From positions 1,302,001 to 1,366,000 of the forward strand of contig NZ_CP080999.1 of the NCBI RefSeq assembly GCF_019645855.1: a stretch of DNA of 64,000 bases. The letters are read 5' to 3'. Source of the stretch: Mycobacterium malmoense. Its GTDB lineage: Bacteria > Actinomycetota > Actinomycetes > Mycobacteriales > Mycobacteriaceae. The notes under the pieces are model-generated. The model was not told where the DNA came from. It made no database searches and saw only the letters and a list, made by a program, of their open reading frames with translations. The translations under genes were made by a program, and so were the position numbers. Shown piece after piece: positions 1 through 7,558 of this stretch (position 1 is its first letter; the number at the start of each line of letters is the position of its first letter).

Positions 1-294
1 CGCGAGGAAATCGGACTGACCGTGCGCGACGTGCGGTACCTGGGCAGTCAGCCGTGGCCGTTCCCGCGCTCGCTGATGGTCGGCTTTCACGCCCTGGGCG
101 ACCCGTCCGAGGACTTCTCGTTTAACGACGGCGAGATCGCCGAGGCGAAATGGTTCACCCGCGCCGAGGTGCGCGCGGCGCTGGAAGCCGGCGATTGGAG
201 CAGTGCCTCGGAGTTCACGGAGTCGAAACTGCTACTGCCCGGGTCGATTTCGATCGCGCGCGTGATCATCGAATCCTGGGCCGCCATCGAGTGA
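1..294 (+). CDS. nudC: NADH pyrophosphatase NudC, C-terminal part (5' end outside window)
   Basis: This is the 3' end of a Nudix hydrolase that cleaves NADH, and NAD-capped RNA ends, to NMN(H) and AMP. The reading frame is open from base 1 and starts with REEIGL, the end of the Nudix box (REUXEEXGU). SQPWPFPRS, encoded around 46-72, is the signature that separates NADH diphosphatases from other Nudix enzymes. The gene ends with TGA at 292-294 and is on the same strand as uvrD2, as in M. tuberculosis (Rv3199c-Rv3198c). The start and the zinc-ribbon part lie upstream of the window. Confidence 0.93.
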   Translation, partial: REEIGLTVRDVRYLGSQPWPFPRSLMVGFHALGDPSEDFSFNDGEIAEAKWFTRAEVRAALEAGDWSSASEFTESKLLLPGSISIARVIIESWAAIE

Positions 295-320
295 GTCGCC
301 ACGCCGGGTGCTGGCCGCCC

Positions 321-575
321 TTAGCCGCCGGCTTCGGCCAGCCTTGCCTTGACTTGGGCCGCGCTCGGGTTGGTCAGCGTGGAACCGTCGGCAAACTTCA
401 CCGTCGGGACCGTCCTGTTGCCGCCGTTCACCGAGCCGACGAACTCCGCCGCCGCCGGGTTCCGCTCGATGTCGACCTCGTCGAAGGGGATTCCATCGGA
501 CTTGAGCACCGTCAGGAGCCGACGGCAGAAACCACACCATGACGTCGTGTAAACGGTGAGCGGAGCGTTGGCCAT
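321..575 (-). CDS. mrx1: mycoredoxin 1 (glutaredoxin-like, mycothiol-dependent)
   Basis: A small thioredoxin-fold oxidoreductase that reduces mycothiol mixed disulfides in the cytosol. The 84-residue protein has the active site C14-G-F-C17 after the first beta strand (TTSWCGFC); the M. tuberculosis protein, as I recall it, has CGYC. A TVPTVKF cis-proline motif and the stretch FVGSVNGGNRTVPTVKFADG agree with Rv3198A. I start at the ATG at 573-575 (MANAPLTVY) because this gives the family length; an in-frame start eight codons upstream exists but precedes the fold. It lies convergent to nudC and divergent from uvrD2. Confidence 0.93.
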   Translation of the reverse strand: MANAPLTVYTTSWCGFCRRLLTVLKSDGIPFDEVDIERNPAAAEFVGSVNGGNRTVPTVKFADGSTLTNPSAAQVKARLAEAGG

Positions 576-651
576 AGCCCGTCCAACATAGCCCGGCACC
601 GGCGCATTCCACGGACACCGGGGTTCGAGGGTTGTCGGCCGCTCCTGCCAC

Positions 652-699
652 TATGGAAGCCAAGCATTATGGAAGCCAAGCACTATGGAAGCCAAGATG
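652..699 (+). repeat. three tandem 16-bp repeats across the uvrD2 start
   Basis: The unit tatggaagccaagca(t/c) occurs at 652-667 and 668-683, and a third copy, changed in its last bases, at 684-699. Each copy contains an ATG (653, 669, 685). Because 16 is not a multiple of three, the three ATGs lie in three different frames and only the one at 685 is in the uvrD2 frame. Confidence 0.85.
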
Positions 700-2841
700 A
701 ATGCCATGCCGTCGGTCCCCGCGCCGATCGTTCCCGACCCATTGATCGCCGAGCTGGACGACGAGCAGCGCGAAGCCGTGCTGGCCCCCCGCGGTCCGGT
801 TTGTGTGCTCGCGGGCGCCGGAACGGGCAAGACTCGCACCATCACGCACCGGATCGCCCAGCTCGTCGCGAGCGGTCATGTCGCCGCCGGACAGGTGCTT
901 GCGGTGACGTTCACCCAGCGCGCGGCGGGGGAGATGCGCTCCAGGTTGCGGACGCTCGGCGCCGCCGCGCACACCGGCGTCGGCGCGGTGCAGGCCCTGA
1001 CCTTTCACGCCGCCGCGCACCGCCAGCTGCGCTATTTCTGGCCGCGGGTGGTCGGTGACACCGGCTGGCAGCTGCTCGACAGCAAGTTCGCCGTCGTGGC
1101 CCGGGCCGCCGGCCGTTGCCGGCTCAATACCAGCACCGACGACGTGCGCGACCTGGCCGGCGAGATCGAGTGGGCCAAGGCGTCGCTGATCGGCCCCGAG
1201 GAGTACGCGTCCACCGTGGCCGCCGCCGGCCGAGACATTCCGATGGACGCCGCGCAGATCGCGGCCGTCTACTCCGCCTACGAGGCCGTCAAGGTCCGCG
1301 ACGAATCGGTGACGTTGCTCGACTTCGACGACCTGCTGCTGCACACCGCGGCGGCGATCGAGAACGACGCCGCCGTGGCCGAGGAATTCCGCGACCGCTA
1401 CCGCTGCTTCGTCGTCGACGAGTACCAGGACGTCACCCCGCTGCAGCAGCGCGTGCTCGCGGCCTGGCTGGGCGACCGCGACGACCTGACCGTCGTCGGC
1501 GACGCCAACCAGACCATCTACTCGTTCACCGGGGCCTCGCCGCGCTTCCTGCTCGACTTTTCGCGGCGATTTCCCGACGCCACGGTGGTGCGCCTGGAAC
1601 GCGACTACCGCTCCACTCCGCAGGTGGTGTCGCTGGCCAATCGGGTGATCGCCGCCGCCCGGGGCCGGGTGGCGGGCAGCAAGCTGCAGCTGTCCGGCCA
1701 GCGCGCGCCGGGTCCGGAGCCGTCGTTTCGCGAGTATCCCGACGAGGCCGCCGAAGCCGCCGCGGTGGCCGCGTCGATCGCCCGACTGATCGAATCCGGC
1801 ACCCCGCCGGCCGAGATCGCCGTCCTCTACCGGATCAATGCGCAGTCCGAGGTCTACGAGGAAGCGCTGACCGAGGCCGGCATCACCTATCAGATCCGCG
1901 GTGGCGAGGGGTTTTTCCACCGTCAGGAGATCAAGCAGGCGCTCTTGGCGCTGCGACGCGCGGCCGAGCGGGGCCCCGAAGGCCCACAAGGCCCACAAGG
2001 GCCATTGCCCGACGTGGTGCGGGCGGTCCTGGAACCGCTGGGGCTGACGGCCGAGCAACCGACCGGCTCCCGGGCCCGGGACCGCTGGGAGGCGCTGACC
2101 GCGCTGGCCGAGCTGGTCGACGACGAAGTGGCGCAGCGCCCCCAGCTCGAGCTTTCGGGGCTGCTGGCCGAGCTCCGGATGCGCGCCGACGCGCGGCACC
2201 CACCGGTGGTACAGGGCGTCACGCTGGCTTCGCTGCACACGGCCAAGGGCCTGGAGTGGGACGCGGTGTTCCTGGTCGGGTTGGCCGACGGCACGCTGCC
2301 CATCTCGCACGCGTTGGCGCACGGCGCCGAGAGCGAGGCCGTCGAGGAGGAGCGTCGACTGCTCTACGTCGGAATCACCAGGGCCCGAGTCCATTTGGCG
2401 CTCAGCTGGGCATTGGCGCGGAGCCCGGGTGGACGGCAGAGCCGCAAGCCGTCGCGGTTCCTCAACGGGATCGCGCCACAGACCCGTTCCGATCCGGCGC
2501 CGAGCAAACCCCGGCGCCACCGCGGCACCGCAACCCGGTGCCGGATCTGCAACAACGCCCTGACCACCCCGGCGGCCATCATGCTGCGGCGGTGTGAGAC
2601 GTGTGCCGCCGACATCGACGAGGAGTTGTTGCTGCGGCTCAAGGCGTGGCGGCTGGACGTCGCCAAGCAACAGAACGTGCCCGCGTATGTCGTCTTCACC
2701 GACAACACGCTGACCGCGATCGCCGAGCTGCTTCCCGACGACGAGACGGCCCTGATCGCGATCCCGGGTATCGGCGCACGCAAGCTGGAACAGTACGGAC
2801 CGGACGTGCTGGAGTTGGTCAGGCAAGCCCACCAGGGGTAA
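685..2841 (+). CDS. uvrD2: ATP-dependent DNA helicase UvrD2
   Basis: Superfamily 1A 3'-to-5' helicase acting in DNA repair. Walker A GAGTGKT is at residues 44-50, motif II reads VDEYQDV near 246, GDANQTIYSF is motif III, and TLASLHTAKGLEWD and GITRARVHLALSW are motifs V and VI. After the motor come a tetracysteine module (CRIC...CETC, around 615-640) and a C-terminal HRDC domain ending in AIPGIGARKLEQYG, the layout that defines mycobacterial UvrD2. The exact start is uncertain: in-frame ATGs at 685, 697 and 706 are all possible and none has a good Shine-Dalgarno. A short Gly-Pro-Gln repeat (GPEGPQGPQGP, coded at 1972-2004) sits in a surface region and looks like a local expansion. Confidence 0.94.
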   Translation: MEAKMNAMPSVPAPIVPDPLIAELDDEQREAVLAPRGPVCVLAGAGTGKTRTITHRIAQLVASGHVAAGQVLAVTFTQRAAGEMRSRLRTLGAAAHTGVGAVQALTFHAAAHRQLRYFWPRVVGDTGWQLLDSKFAVVARAAGRCRLNTSTDDVRDLAGEIEWAKASLIGPEEYASTVAAAGRDIPMDAAQIAAVYSAYEAVKVRDESVTLLDFDDLLLHTAAAIENDAAVAEEFRDRYRCFVVDEYQDVTPLQQRVLAAWLGDRDDLTVVGDANQTIYSFTGASPRFLLDFSRRFPDATVVRLERDYRSTPQVVSLANRVIAAARGRVAGSKLQLSGQRAPGPEPSFREYPDEAAEAAAVAASIARLIESGTPPAEIAVLYRINAQSEVYEEALTEAGITYQIRGGEGFFHRQEIKQALLALRRAAERGPEGPQGPQGPLPDVVRAVLEPLGLTAEQPTGSRARDRWEALTALAELVDDEVAQRPQLELSGLLAELRMRADARHPPVVQGVTLASLHTAKGLEWDAVFLVGLADGTLPISHALAHGAESEAVEEERRLLYVGITRARVHLALSWALARSPGGRQSRKPSRFLNGIAPQTRSDPAPSKPRRHRGTATRCRICNNALTTPAAIMLRRCETCAADIDEELLLRLKAWRLDVAKQQNVPAYVVFTDNTLTAIAELLPDDETALIAIPGIGARKLEQYGPDVLELVRQAHQG

Positions 2842-2852
2842 ACACGCAGATC

Positions 2853-2892
2853 AGAAAATCGGTTGTGGCCACCGGCCGTCACCGTTTACCCT
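2853..2892 (+). promoter_or_regulatory. whiB7 promoter with AT-rich WhiB7 element
   Basis: AT-rich agaaaat at 2853-2859 lies just upstream of a -35 like TTGTGG (2863-2868). An 18-bp spacer leads to TACCCT (2887-2892), which fits the mycobacterial -10 pattern TANNNT. An AT-rich patch directly upstream of the -35 is the known hallmark of promoters activated by WhiB7, including its own. Seen: the motifs and spacing. Inferred: autoregulation here. Confidence 0.7.
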
Positions 2893-2934
2893 CGAAACCG
2901 CATTCCGCTGCCGGCTGAGAGGAGGGTTGCCACG

Positions 2935-3051
2935 ATGTTCACCAACGCGTTGGGTGCGGGCGTGGCCGCCGCGGTGTCGACCGCGGTTACCTCCCATGCC
3001 GCCCACACCGCCGCCGCGACTGACGCGTCCGTGGATCGGGGCCATACCTAA
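2935..3051 (+). CDS. whiB7 leader peptide (upstream ORF, 38 aa)
   Basis: A short ORF preceded by a strong Shine-Dalgarno (gagaggagg, 2917-2925) lies between the whiB7 promoter and the attenuator hairpin. It encodes a 38-residue Ala/Thr-rich peptide starting MFTNALGAGV and ending with TAA at 3049-3051. whiB7 mRNAs in mycobacteria carry such an upstream ORF; ribosome stalling on it by translation inhibitors is thought to let transcription continue into whiB7. The position and the ribosome site make translation likely. The peptide sequence itself probably matters less than the act of translating it. Confidence 0.7.
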   Translation: MFTNALGAGVAAAVSTAVTSHAAHTAAATDASVDRGHT

Positions 3052-3071
3052 CCAGCCCCCTTCTCCCCAGA

Positions 3072-3114
3072 TGGCCACGGACCCGAAGTCACAAGGATCC
3101 GTGGCCACAGTTTT
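3072..3114 (+). terminator. whiB7 attenuator (intrinsic terminator hairpin)
   Basis: A perfect 10-bp inverted repeat, TGGCCACGGA (3072-3081) and TCCGTGGCCA (3098-3107), with a 16-nt loop, is followed by cagtttt. It lies between the leader ORF and whiB7. This is the expected Rho-independent attenuator that keeps whiB7 off in the absence of ribosome-targeting drugs. Confidence 0.82.
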
Positions 3115-3189
3115 AGGGTCGACAGCCTGCCAAACCTGGTCCGGATCGCAACAGGACAGCCACCCGACCAGGAAGCAGGTGAACAGGAC

Positions 3190-3525
3190 ATGTCGGCACC
3201 GCCAGTCCCCAGACCGATGCCGCCGGTGTTGCCGTGTCATGCCGGCGATCCCGACCTGTGGTTCGCCGACGCGCCGGCCGACCTCGAGCGCGCCAAGACG
3301 CTCTGTGTGGGCTGCCCGGTCCGCCGGCAGTGTTTGGCGGCGGCGCTGGAGCGGGCCGAACCCTGGGGTGTGTGGGGCGGTGAGATCTTCGAGCGCGGTT
3401 CGATCGTGGGCCACAAGCGTCCGCGCGGACGTCCCCGTAAAGAAGTTAGGCCGCGAAAGTGCAACGGCCGACGCATTTTCCGGGAGACCGCGTCGGTGGT
3501 TGCACTCTCGGGCACTCGGGCCTAG
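3190..3525 (+). CDS. whiB7: transcriptional regulator WhiB7, with extended C terminus
   Basis: Wbl-family Fe-S transcription factor that activates intrinsic resistance to macrolides, tetracyclines and aminoglycosides together with the sigma-A RNA polymerase holoenzyme. The four cluster cysteines are C16, C39, C42 and C48. The G(V/I)WGG turn (EPWGVWGGE, 57-65) binds sigma, and the AT-hook RGRPRK is at 79-84. The M. tuberculosis protein ends soon after the AT-hook (about 92 residues); this one runs on to 111 with a basic tail that has no resemblance to the family. The tail is encoded across a hairpin (3458-3506) that looks like the ordinary 3' terminator. Its stop shares the tetranucleotide CTAG (3522-3525) with the stop of the convergent gene. 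Confidence 0.9.
   Translation: MSAPPVPRPMPPVLPCHAGDPDLWFADAPADLERAKTLCVGCPVRRQCLAAALERAEPWGVWGGEIFERGSIVGHKRPRGRPRKEVRPRKCNGRRIFRETASVVALSGTRA
3458..3506. terminator. bidirectional hairpin between whiB7 and the ABC1-kinase gene, inside the whiB7 tail
   Basis: AGTGCAAC (3458-3465) pairs with GTTGCACT (3499-3506), and CCGACGC (3468-3474) with GCGTCGG (3490-3496), giving a 15-bp stem with a two-base interruption. No strong U-tract follows. It sits where the two convergent genes meet, so termination in both directions is plausible. Confidence 0.5.
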
Positions 3526-4865
3526 ACGACCGCCGTGTCGGGCTCGGTGAAACCCGGGATCAGTTCTTCCGACAGCGCCTTGATCGGCACATGCGCATCC
3601 AGCTGGCACAGGATCGCGGCCACCGACGCGATGACGCGCATCGGTATCGCGAGCTTGGGCGGCAGGTCCATCTGCCGGGCCGTCCTGATCTGCGACACCG
3701 ACCGGTCTATCTGGCTGACGGTCATCCTCTGCAGCCATTTGCGGGTGTAGTGGAAGACCTCGACCTCGATGGGCTCGACGTACTGGCGCAGCATCTCGTC
3801 GATGTCGCGCACCGACACCTGCCGGCCCTTCTGGATGAAGCCGACCTTCTCCATCGTCGGCAACAACAGGTCGTAGTTCTTGTCGCGGGCCAGCCTGATC
3901 GTCATGCCCAGCTCTATGGGAAAGCCGCCCGGTAGCGGCGCCACGGCGCCGAAGTCGATGACGCCCATCCGGTCGTCGGGCAGCAGCATGAAATTCCCCG
4001 GGTGGGCGTCGCCGTGCAGCATCCCCAGCCGGCGCGGCGCGTCGAAGGTGAGCTCGAGCAGCCGGGTGCCGATCAGGTCGCGCTGCTCGGGGGTGCCGTG
4101 GCGGATGATCTCCGCCATCGGTATGCCCTCGATCCACTCCTGGACCACCACCTTGGGCGCGCTGGCCACGACGTGCGGCACCGCGAAGTGTGGGTGGCCC
4201 TGATATGCCTTGGCGAACGCCCGCTGGTTGTCGGCCTCCAGCCGGTAGTCGAGTTCCATCTCGGTGCGCGCGACCAGTTCGTCGACCACGCCCTGGACGT
4301 CGGCTCCCGGAGAAAGCTGCTTGAGCACCCCGACCATCCGCTGCATGGTCTTGAGGTCGGCGCGCAGCGCTTCGTCGGCGCCGGGGTACTGGATCTTGAC
4401 GGCCACCTCGCGGCCGTCGGACCACACCGCCCTGTGCACTTGGCCGATGCTGGCCGAGGCGACGGGGGTGTCGTCGAACGAACTGAACCGGTCGCGCCAC
4501 TTGGTGCCCAGTTGCGCGTCGAGCACCCGGTGCACCTTGGGGGCGGGCAGCGGCGGCGCGTCCTTCTGCAGCTTGGTCAACGCTTCGCGGTAGGGCTCGC
4601 CGAACTCCTCCGGAATGGCGGCCTCCATCACGGACAGGGCCTGGCCCACCTTCATCGCTCCACCCTTGAGCTCACCCAGGACGGTGAACAACTGGTTGGC
4701 GGCCTTTTCCATCAACTCGGCCTGGACTTCGTCTTTCGACTTACCGGTCAGTCGTTTCCCGAAGCCAAGCGCCGCCCGGCCGGCAAAGCCGACCGGAATG
4801 GTGGCCAGCTTCGCGTTGCGCGCAGCACGGCCGCGTTTGATGTCCGCCACACGTCCATCATCCAT
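3522..4865 (-). CDS. ABC1/UbiB-family atypical kinase (Rv3197-like)
   Basis: A 447-residue ABC1 (ADCK/UbiB) atypical protein-kinase-like ATPase. Visible motifs are the KGG-type helix (LGELKGGAMKVGQ), the Ala-rich nucleotide loop SASIGQVHRA, the lysine of VAVKIQYPG, the catalytic loop LHGDAHPGNFML and the metal-binding VIDFGAV. The M. tuberculosis homologue Rv3197 has often been annotated as an ABC-transporter ATP-binding protein, is part of the WhiB7 regulon and has been linked to macrolide response. I use the ATG at 4863-4865 (MDDGRVADIKRGR), which matches the family length; an upstream in-frame start at 4901 adds 12 residues. Convergent with whiB7, sharing CTAG at the stops. Confidence 0.88.
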   Translation of the reverse strand: MDDGRVADIKRGRAARNAKLATIPVGFAGRAALGFGKRLTGKSKDEVQAELMEKAANQLFTVLGELKGGAMKVGQALSVMEAAIPEEFGEPYREALTKLQKDAPPLPAPKVHRVLDAQLGTKWRDRFSSFDDTPVASASIGQVHRAVWSDGREVAVKIQYPGADEALRADLKTMQRMVGVLKQLSPGADVQGVVDELVARTEMELDYRLEADNQRAFAKAYQGHPHFAVPHVVASAPKVVVQEWIEGIPMAEIIRHGTPEQRDLIGTRLLELTFDAPRRLGMLHGDAHPGNFMLLPDDRMGVIDFGAVAPLPGGFPIELGMTIRLARDKNYDLLLPTMEKVGFIQKGRQVSVRDIDEMLRQYVEPIEVEVFHYTRKWLQRMTVSQIDRSVSQIRTARQMDLPPKLAIPMRVIASVAAILCQLDAHVPIKALSEELIPGFTEPDTAVV

Positions 4866-4999
4866 GACGGCCAGCTCCCCGTGGTGTCGATCTGGCGACA
4901 ACTAATGCCAGGGCAAGGCGTCGAGCCATAGGTTGTCCTTGCATGTTGTCGTCCCGCGACTCCCGAAACGCGCATCCGAAGGGTGGTAGGAGAAAAGTC

Positions 5000-5173
5000 A
5001 TGGCAGCAAAGCAAACGCAGCACGATGCGGCCGACGCCTTGTTCAGGGCGATCATCGAAACGCTGGACAAGAGCCGCAACGAGGGCACCTTGACCGCGGC
5101 GATTCTGGAGGAACTCGCCCGGGCGTATGCGTCGGTGGCGGCGAGCGTCCCCGACCAGGGACGGCTGGGATAG
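5000..5173 (+). CDS. small conserved hypothetical protein (57 aa)
   Basis: A 57-residue, largely helical, soluble protein (MAAKQTQHDAADALFRAI...). I choose the ATG at 5000 because ggtaggaga (4985-4993) forms a Shine-Dalgarno at the right distance; an upstream in-frame start at 4943 would add a basic stretch without conservation value. It lies divergent from the ABC1-kinase gene, in the same place as a small ORF (Rv3196A) in M. tuberculosis. The function is unknown. Amphipathic helix patterns (ALFRAIIETLDK, AAILEELARAYASVA) suggest a helical bundle or a small binding partner. Confidence 0.6.
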   Translation: MAAKQTQHDAADALFRAIIETLDKSRNEGTLTAAILEELARAYASVAASVPDQGRLG

Positions 5174-5192
5174 CCAGCGGGGCGCATCCGCG

Positions 5193-6089
5193 TCAGCACG
5201 AGCACAGTGCGCACAGTGGGTGCCTGGTCCACTGGCGCGCGACGATGGAGCCGGCGTTGAGGTCGAACTCCAACGTGGCGTTGAGCGCCGGGGGCGGCGC
5301 CGGATCGGGCACCGCCTGCTGCCCGCGCACCGCCGCGATCACCCGGTTCACCTGGCTGAGCGCCAGGGCCGCGGTCGCCAGCAGGGTGGCCCGGTCGGCC
5401 ACCCCGACGGTGTCGCGCAGCTGGGCGGCGATGGCCGGCCATGCGGCGTCGCGGTCGCTGCGGTGCAGGTCCGCGCACCCCAAACAGCTGGTCACTCCGG
5501 GGATGACCAGCGGGCCGACCAGGCCGGTGCCGTCGCGCACCCGGACCGGAAGGTGCGCGACGCCCTGGCGGTGCAGGTCGCGCACCATGCGCGGGTCGGC
5601 CACGAGGTAGTCCGACAGCACCACCAGATCCACGGCGGCGGGCGACACGGTGGCATGTGGCTGGCTGCTGTGCGCGACGCGGGCCCCCGAGCAGCGCAAC
5701 GCCTGCACGAGCAGCTCCGACAGCGGCCCCCGGCCGTGGATGCGGATCGACGCCGCCCGGCCGCGGGACTGCCGGCATTCGGTCGCGACACCCGCGGTGA
5801 CCAGTTGCGCGACGAGGTTGGTCAGGCCGTCCACGTCCTTCAGCCCGCGGTCGACGGCCTGCCGCCGCAACTCGGATATCGGCGTCGGTGATCGCATGGA
5901 CCGCAGCAGCATGGCCAGCCCGGCGGCGGGCAGGCCGCACGGTGGACGGACCAGCACGGCGCGGCGGGGATCCCAGCCGATTTGGACAACGCCGTCGGGC
6001 CGCAGCAGGACCGGCATCGCCGGGTCCAGCGCATACAGGGAAAGCGCGGCCCCCGACATGGCCTGAGTCATGGGTCGAGACTGTGCCAC
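5193..6089 (-). CDS. ThiF/cyclodehydratase-like conserved protein (Rv3196-like)
   Basis: A 298-residue protein whose central part (about 110-260) resembles the degenerate E1/ThiF fold of TOMM cyclodehydratase C components. It contains CLGCADLHRSDRD, like the zinc-binding CxxC region of those proteins, and its C terminus is Cys-rich (PLCALCSC). Many actinobacteria carry this gene without a YcaO partner nearby, and none is seen here, so an azoline-forming role is not supported by context. The start is a GTG at 6087-6089; an ATG six codons in (6071) is an alternative. Function unknown. Confidence 0.65.
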   Translation of the reverse strand: MAQSRPMTQAMSGAALSLYALDPAMPVLLRPDGVVQIGWDPRRAVLVRPPCGLPAAGLAMLLRSMRSPTPISELRRQAVDRGLKDVDGLTNLVAQLVTAGVATECRQSRGRAASIRIHGRGPLSELLVQALRCSGARVAHSSQPHATVSPAAVDLVVLSDYLVADPRMVRDLHRQGVAHLPVRVRDGTGLVGPLVIPGVTSCLGCADLHRSDRDAAWPAIAAQLRDTVGVADRATLLATAALALSQVNRVIAAVRGQQAVPDPAPPPALNATLEFDLNAGSIVARQWTRHPLCALCSC

Positions 6090-6109
6090 GCCGGCGGCAC
6101 ACGCCGCGC

Positions 6110-7462
6110 TCAGTTATCCACAGGACCGTCGGTGTCGGAGTCCTCGAGTTTGGCGATCGCCTCGTCGATGCCGCTGGTGTCCCCGCCGATGATGCGGTCG
6201 ATGAAGCCGGCCGGCTCGTCGAGGTCGTCCGCGCCGGGCAGCAGATCCGGGTGTTGCCAGATGGCGTCGCGCGCGTCGGCGCCGGCGGCCTGGGTCAGCC
6301 GGTCCCACAGCGCGGCGGCTTCCCGCAGCTTGCGGGGCCGCAGCTCGAGGCCCACCAGCGTCGCGAAGGTCTGCTCGGCCGGGCCGCCGCTGGCCCGGCG
6401 GCGGCGCAGCGTCTCGCCGAGCGCGGCCGCGCCCGGAATCCGGTCGCCCAGCGCCGCGGTCACCACCACCTGCACCCAGCCGTCGATCAACGCCAGCAGC
6501 GTCTCGAGCCGTTCCAGCGCCTGCTTCTGCGCGGGCGTCGCCTTCGGCTCGAAAACCCCCTGGCCGAGCAGGTTTTCGATGGCCGCCGGGTCAGACAGCG
6601 ACGCCGGATTGAAGTCGCGGGCCAGCTCCTCGATGCCGGTCATGTCGATCTTCATGCCCTTGGCGTAGGCCTCCACCGCGCCGAGCAATTGACTGGACAG
6701 CCACGGCACGTGGCTGAACAGCCGATGGTGCGCGGCCTCGCGGGCGGCCAGGAACGTCAGGATCTCGCTGCGCGGCTGCTCGAGTCCGGCGGCGAACGAC
6801 TCGACGGCGTCCGGCAGGATCGCGGCCACCCCCTTGGGCCCCAGCGGCAGGCCGATGTCGGTGGAGGTCAGCACCTCCCGGGACAGGCGTCCCAGCGCCT
6901 GGCCCAGCTGCGAGCCGAAGGCCATGCCGCCCATCTGGGACATCATCGCCAGCAGGGGGCCGGCCATGCTCTTGGCCTCTTCGGGCAACGACGACGCCCA
7001 CACCGCCGAGATCTGCTCGGCCATCGGATCGCACAGCCGCTTCCAGGTCTCCAAGGTGTTGTCGACCCAGTCGGCGGGGGTCCAACCCACCGCCTTGGTG
7101 GTGCCCGCCGGCAGCGCCGTCGCCCCGTCGAGCCAGGTTTCGGCCAGGTGGACCGCGTCGGCGATCGCCTTGTTCGTCGTGGCGGGAACCGGCGCGACAA
7201 ACCCGATCGAGCTGGACGCGACCCGTCGTGCCAATTCGTAGTTGACCGGTCCCGACGTTTTGCCGCCGGCCATGACGGTGCCCGCGCTGCTGAACATCTG
7301 GCCCAGCTGGGTGAAGATCTGCCCCAGATCGCCCACGCCGAAATCCCCGCCTATGCCGAAAGCGCCCAGGGGGTCGGACGCGCCCGAGCCGGGATCGGGA
7401 TCTTTCTTCCCGTGTTTCTCAGGGTCGTCTCCGGAGGAGAAGCCGAAAGGCAGGTCAGCCAT
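6110..7462 (-). CDS. zincin-like metalloprotease family protein (DUF2342, Rv3195-like)
   Basis: A 450-residue actinobacterial protein of the DUF2342/zinc-dependent metalloprotease family. The zincin helix is EAAHHRLFSHVPW, where His-His stands in the HExxH-like position. The N terminus is disordered and Gly/Asp/Lys-rich (MADLPFGFSSGDD...). I use the ATG at 7460-7462; a GTG six codons upstream (7480) is possible, but the conserved N terminus of homologues begins MADLPFG. It is divergent from the PDZ-Lon gene at 7559, and the two are neighbours in all mycobacteria I recall. The substrate is unknown. Confidence 0.75.
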   Translation of the reverse strand: MADLPFGFSSGDDPEKHGKKDPDPGSGASDPLGAFGIGGDFGVGDLGQIFTQLGQMFSSAGTVMAGGKTSGPVNYELARRVASSSIGFVAPVPATTNKAIADAVHLAETWLDGATALPAGTTKAVGWTPADWVDNTLETWKRLCDPMAEQISAVWASSLPEEAKSMAGPLLAMMSQMGGMAFGSQLGQALGRLSREVLTSTDIGLPLGPKGVAAILPDAVESFAAGLEQPRSEILTFLAAREAAHHRLFSHVPWLSSQLLGAVEAYAKGMKIDMTGIEELARDFNPASLSDPAAIENLLGQGVFEPKATPAQKQALERLETLLALIDGWVQVVVTAALGDRIPGAAALGETLRRRRASGGPAEQTFATLVGLELRPRKLREAAALWDRLTQAAGADARDAIWQHPDLLPGADDLDEPAGFIDRIIGGDTSGIDEAIAKLEDSDTDGPVDN

Positions 7463-7558
7463 ACCCTCAACGGTACTCACCGCCGGACCGGGACGCGCGG
7501 TCCCCGGTCACGCTCGTAGCTAAACGAGCCTGAGCGGGGTCCGTCTAGTGTAATCGGC

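Noticed and set aside
667..2832. A 721-codon minus-strand frame covering uvrD2
   Set aside because: It is the GC-rich antisense shadow of uvrD2: low-complexity Arg/Gly/Gln composition and no family motif.
4002..4931. A 309-codon plus-strand frame opposite the ABC1-kinase gene
   Set aside because: His/Leu/Gly-rich antisense shadow; no ribosome site.
5193..6089. Part of an active azole-peptide gene cluster
   Set aside because: No YcaO, dehydrogenase or precursor peptide is found around it.
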